A DNA stretch of 34,587 nt, taken from the NCBI GenBank assembly GCA_023386155.1, contig JAEWKH010000119.1, positions 1 to 34,587 of the forward strand, written 5' to 3'. The notes under the pieces were generated by a model that was not told where the DNA came from, made no database searches, and saw only the letters and a list, made by a program, of their open reading frames with translations. Source of the stretch: Pseudomonadota bacterium. Its GTDB lineage: Bacteria; Pseudomonadota; Alphaproteobacteria; Rhizobiales; Beijerinckiaceae. The stretch's first letter is position 1, and each line of letters starts with the position of its first letter. The position numbers and the translations under genes were made by a program. Shown here one piece after another: positions 31,364 to 34,587 of the stretch.

Positions 31364-32152
31364 TTAGATTGACCGCGTGGCACCGCCGTCGATGCGGATC
31401 TTCGAGCCGGTCACGTAGGAAGCCCGCTCGCTGGCCAGGAATGTGACCACATCGGCGAATTCCTGCGGGCGGCCATAGCGGCCGGCCGGGATGCTTGCCA
31501 TTGAGGCCTTTGCCACAGCCTCAACGGACGAATTGCTGCGATCGGCAGCCGCCTTGTCGAGTTGGTCGACGCGCTCCGTGTGAATGCGGCCGGGCAACAC
31601 GACGTTGACGGTAATTCCTTGATTTGCCACTTCGGAAGCGAGCGTCTTCGACCAGCCGATCACGGCAGAGCGGATTCCATTGGACAGTGCTAGACGCGGG
31701 ATCGGCTGCTCGACGCCCGATGAGGCGATTGTGATGATCCGTCCCCAGCCGCGTTCGGCCATCGGGGGCAAAAGGCGCTGCGTTATGTGAAAGAGATTCG
31801 CCGCCATTGCCTCGAAGTGGACGAGCCAATCAGCGCGCTTGGCCTCTCGGGCCTCCGCCGGCGGCGGGCCGCCGGAATTGGCCACGAGAATGTCGACCCC
31901 GCCCGTCTCGAGCAGACGGTCACACAGGGCATCGGCCGATGCGACTTCTGCTAGATCGAGCTGCGCACCCGTCACGCGCTCACGGATATCCGCCGGAAGC
32001 TCGGCAATCCAGCCATCGATCGCTTCCGTGCGACGTGCCGCCGCGACGACATTTGCACCTTCTGCAGCAAGAGTCCGCGCTATGGCTGCACCCAAGCCTC
32101 GGCTTGCACCGAGAACGAGCGCCCGCTTTCCATGAAGCCCGAGTTCCATCAT
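31364..32152 (-). CDS. SDR-like protein with degenerate catalytic tetrad
   Basis: 262 residues with an SDR fold: cofactor loop LGASRGLG (14-21), ANSGG in place of NNAG, Ser in TIASSG and C-terminal DGGATRS. At the active site the usual Tyr-x3-Lys is missing; the region reads RLALSNGIRSAVIGWSKTLA, with Leu/Ser/Asn where Tyr is expected. This matches the BKR-like SDR subgroup known for imperfect motifs. It may have another activity or bind a ligand only. The start overlaps the stop of the DHDPS-family gene by 4 bases (ATGA). Confidence 0.85.
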   Translation of the reverse strand: MMELGLHGKRALVLGASRGLGAAIARTLAAEGANVVAAARRTEAIDGWIAELPADIRERVTGAQLDLAEVASADALCDRLLETGGVDILVANSGGPPPAEAREAKRADWLVHFEAMAANLFHITQRLLPPMAERGWGRIITIASSGVEQPIPRLALSNGIRSAVIGWSKTLASEVANQGITVNVVLPGRIHTERVDQLDKAAADRSNSSVEAVAKASMASIPAGRYGRPQEFADVVTFLASERASYVTGSKIRIDGGATRSI

Positions 32153-33075
32153 CCGATCTCCGCAAGGCGACGGGTCTGGCGCGCGATCAGGCGCTCAATG
32201 TCCGCGACGTCGTTGTTCGAGAGCTTGGGGCCGGGCTTGCGCACGGTTCCCGAGGCGATGGCTCCACGCTTGGCCAGCGTGTACTTGCGGAGCGCCAAGC
32301 CAAGACCCGGCTGCTGCTCGTAACGTGCAAGAGGAAGGTAGGCATCGAAGAGATCGTGAGCGCGTTCGACATCTCCTGCCGCGTAGGCCTTTCCGACATC
32401 GACCATCATCTCCGGGTAGGCGAAGCCCGTCATGGCCCCATCAGCGCCGCGCGCCAGCTCCTCGGGGAGGAACATGCCGCCGTTGCCGACCAGGATCGAG
32501 ATGCGCCGCTCCCCCTTGTCGCTTGCCGCACGCAGGGTCGTGATCTTTGAAAGTCCGGGCCAATCCTCATGCTTCAGCATCACGCAGGTCGGCAACGCCT
32601 TCACGATGCGCAGGATCGTCGCCGGCGAGATCTGCACGCTTGTCACCAGAGGGAAATCCTGGAGCACGAACGGCGTGTCACCGAGCGCCTCGGCAACCGC
32701 CTCATAATAATTGTAGATCTGATCGTCCGTCCGGAGACTGCCGGGCGGGGCTACCATGACGCCGGCAGCCCCCTCGGCCATCACGCTCTCGGACAATTCA
32801 CGCATCGGAGCCAAGCCGGGAGCCGACACGCCCACCACCACCGGCACGCGGCCACCCACACGCGCCAGGACGCGCTTCACGAAAATGTTCGACTCTGCGG
32901 CGGTCAGCTTCGGCGCCTCGCCCATCATGCCCAGGACAGTCAGGCCGGTGGCGCCCTTCTCGAGATAGAAATCGACCATGCGGTCGGTGCTCTCCAGGTC
33001 GAGAGATCCGTCATCCGCGAAGGGTGTAACGGCGATGACATAAACGCCCTTGGCGCTTTCATCGAGCAATGCCAT
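32149..33075 (-). CDS. DHDPS/NAL-family aldolase-like protein, atypical active site
   Basis: 308 residues, a TIM barrel of the DapA family. The Schiff-base Lys is present (VMLKHED, Lys168). The two Thr of the usual GTTGE motif are replaced: the sequence is GMMGEAPKL (49-57). The Tyr-Asn of YNxP is also replaced, reading LQDFP (138-142). It is therefore unlikely to be true dihydrodipicolinate synthase and more likely acts on a 2-keto acid or is a lyase/dehydratase of the wider family. It lies 13 bases downstream of the GlcD-type gene and overlaps the SDR-like gene, suggesting one pathway. Confidence 0.85.
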   Translation of the reverse strand: MALLDESAKGVYVIAVTPFADDGSLDLESTDRMVDFYLEKGATGLTVLGMMGEAPKLTAAESNIFVKRVLARVGGRVPVVVGVSAPGLAPMRELSESVMAEGAAGVMVAPPGSLRTDDQIYNYYEAVAEALGDTPFVLQDFPLVTSVQISPATILRIVKALPTCVMLKHEDWPGLSKITTLRAASDKGERRISILVGNGGMFLPEELARGADGAMTGFAYPEMMVDVGKAYAAGDVERAHDLFDAYLPLARYEQQPGLGLALRKYTLAKRGAIASGTVRKPGPKLSNNDVADIERLIARQTRRLAEIG

Positions 33076-33088
33076 GAGATGTCGTTCC

Positions 33089-34513
33089 TTACTCTTTTGT
33101 TGTGAGAGGCAGAAGTTTGCCAGGGTTGAGGAGCCCGGCGGGATCGAACAATCCCTTCAAGGCGGTCATGATTTCCAGTTCCAGAGGCGCCTTGTAGCGA
33201 GGCATGTCTCCGACGCGCAGTTGCCCGATTCCATGCTCGGCGCTGATGGAGCCTCGATAAGCCTTGGCCTCGTCATGCACGACCCTGGTCAGGCTCGGTG
33301 CCAGGGCGGCGAAGTCGGCTTCGCTCATGTCCGTGGCCCGTAACAGGTTGTAGTGAAGGTTCCCGTCTCCGAGGTGGCCGAAAACCACGTGCCGGACGCC
33401 ACGGGAGGCCGCCGCGACAGCCTGATCGGCCGCCGCGATGAATTCGGCCATGCGGGCAACGGGAACGGAGATATCATGCTTGGCAGCCTTGCCCTCCCGC
33501 ACGAGAGCCTCGGATATTCCCTCACGCAAGCGCCAGAACGCCTTCGCCTGAGCAAGATCCATGGCGATCGTGGCATCGAGAGCAAGCTCAGCTTCGGTCG
33601 CGGCAACGAGTGCATCCTCCAGCCGGGCTGCCAGAGCCGCGTCGTCATCCGTATCGGACAGTTCCACCAGCACCATGGCCGGCGGCACCGCACCGAAGGG
33701 AATACGGGTATTGGCGACGTGCCGGAGCACGAGCTCAATGCAGACATCCGTCATAAACTCGAAGGCCGTGAGACGGTCACCGCATCTGTCCCGAACGACG
33801 GACAGCAGCGAGAGCGCCGCCTCCGCATTCTGAACGGCGACGAGCGCCGTAGCCTTGGCCTTCGGGTCTGGAAACAGCTTCAGCACTGCGCCCGTGATGA
33901 CGCCGAGCGTGCCCTCGGAACCGATGAAGAGATCGCGTAGGGCATAACCGGTATTGTCCTTCCGCAAGGCGGTGAGGCCATCCCAGATGCGGCCATCCGG
34001 CAGAGCCACTTCGAGGCCGAGGGTCAGTTCACGCATCGTGCCATAGCGCAGCACGGCAACCCCGCCAGCATTCGTTGCGAGATTACCCCCGACGGTGCAA
34101 CTCCCCTCAGCGCCGAGACTTAAGGGGAAGTGGCGCCCGGCCTCCTTCGCGGCGGCATGAACCTGGGCCAGCACGGCGCCGGCATCGACGGTGATCGTGT
34201 TCCCCACCGGATCGATCTCGCGGATCCGGCTCATGCGTGTCAGCGACAGGACGACGGCGCGTCCCGATGCATCGGGCGTCGCACCTCCCGACATACTCGT
34301 GTTGCCGCCCTGCGGGACGACCGGCGTTCCAGTCTCGCGGCAAACGGCGAGGATCGCCGCTACCTCCGCTGCGGTGCCGGGTCGGACCACGGCCTGTGCC
34401 GACCCGTGGTATTTTCCGAGCCAGTCGTTGAGGAAGGGCATCATCGTTGCGCCGTCGGCGAGAACGTTCCTCTCGCCGACAATGGTCGCGAGCCTGCTGA
34501 GGAGTTCGGTCAT
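33089..34513 (-). CDS. FAD-binding oxidase, GlcD/D-lactate dehydrogenase type
   Basis: 474 residues. The PCMH-type FAD domain (about 35-215) shows RPGTAAEVAAIL, VVPQGGNTSMSGG and the flavin stretch GGNLATNAGG, then SEGTLGVIT. The C-terminal FAD-oxidase domain shows FGHLGDGNLHYN with the metal/substrate His residues and SAEHGIGQLR near the end. Such enzymes oxidise D-2-hydroxy acids (glycolate, D-lactate, D-2-hydroxyglutarate) to 2-keto acids. ATG 34513 is chosen because it overlaps the stop of an upstream frame as ATGA, the same coupling used by other genes here; ATG 34546 is the alternative. Confidence 0.9.
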   Translation of the reverse strand: MTELLSRLATIVGERNVLADGATMMPFLNDWLGKYHGSAQAVVRPGTAAEVAAILAVCRETGTPVVPQGGNTSMSGGATPDASGRAVVLSLTRMSRIREIDPVGNTITVDAGAVLAQVHAAAKEAGRHFPLSLGAEGSCTVGGNLATNAGGVAVLRYGTMRELTLGLEVALPDGRIWDGLTALRKDNTGYALRDLFIGSEGTLGVITGAVLKLFPDPKAKATALVAVQNAEAALSLLSVVRDRCGDRLTAFEFMTDVCIELVLRHVANTRIPFGAVPPAMVLVELSDTDDDAALAARLEDALVAATEAELALDATIAMDLAQAKAFWRLREGISEALVREGKAAKHDISVPVARMAEFIAAADQAVAAASRGVRHVVFGHLGDGNLHYNLLRATDMSEADFAALAPSLTRVVHDEAKAYRGSISAEHGIGQLRVGDMPRYKAPLELEIMTALKGLFDPAGLLNPGKLLPLTTKE

Positions 34514-34587
34514 TGACTTGATCCGATGGATGAACGGCCACCCCATCCGAGGCGCACGCGGCCGATCGCCATGGCGATGGTGGCCTG
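34510..34587 (-). CDS. 3' end of an unidentified gene (partial)
   Basis: The minus strand is open from the window edge to a TGA at 34512-34510, which overlaps the GlcD-type start by 4 bases. The last 25 residues end GWGGRSSIGSSQ. Too short to identify. It is probably the gene before the oxidase in the same operon. Confidence 0.45.
   Translation of the reverse strand, partial: QATIAMAIGRVRLGWGGRSSIGSSQ

Overview
The window looks like chromosomal DNA of an alphaproteobacterium of the order Hyphomicrobiales, most likely Methylobacteriaceae or a Microvirga-like relative. This is inferred from high GC, strong G/C preference at third codon positions, the gene families present (ExoD, DUF2076, Bax inhibitor-1, ECF sigma factor with membrane anti-sigma, MHS transporter), and short dispersed palindromic repeats ending in CTAG. 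The genus is an inference; no rRNA or other marker gene is present.

Layout. 1-966: no convincing intact gene, but a 3' half of a tRNA-Gly(CCC) on the minus strand. 967-5894: P-type Ca2+-ATPase (-), SDR oxidoreductase (+), a coding remnant (-) and a two-domain universal stress protein (-). 6447-9550: a plus-strand stress-type module of receiver-like protein without its phosphoacceptor Asp, ECF sigma, membrane anti-sigma, Bax inhibitor-1 protein and DUF2076 protein. 9551-13038: a repeat-rich stretch holding exoD, an internally deleted CorC/HlyC gene, a TerC-family gene and a possible small secreted protein. 13039-14958: heavy-metal P-type ATPase with a TPC motif (-). 15312-20218: a catabolic-looking cluster (two SDRs, MHS transporter, alpha/beta hydrolase, all -) with a divergent LysR regulator (+).

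20609-31126 is the most interesting part. All genes are on the minus strand. Reading in the direction of transcription: a periplasmic binding protein, a sensor histidine kinase and a sigma-54 response regulator joined by 4-base ATGA overlaps; then a sigma-54 promoter that matches the consensus at every position; then a second, paralogous binding protein, a two-domain ABC permease, an ABC ATPase, a HAD phosphatase of the phosphoglycolate phosphatase type and a histidine phosphatase. Order and families match a PgtCBA-like (phosphoglycerate-sensing) regulatory trio controlling an AfuABC/FbpABC-type importer. I propose that this is a sensed uptake route for a phosphorylated organic acid or sugar phosphate, followed by dephosphorylation, and not an iron importer as automatic annotation would suggest.

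31364-34587 is another minus-strand operon: the end of an unknown gene, a GlcD-type FAD oxidase, an atypical DHDPS-family protein and an SDR-like protein lacking the usual Tyr-x3-Lys. The first two and the last two of these genes overlap by 4 bases, and a perfect 17-bp inverted repeat follows the operon. Glycolate or lactate oxidation next to a phosphoglycolate phosphatase is suggestive but not proof of a joint pathway.
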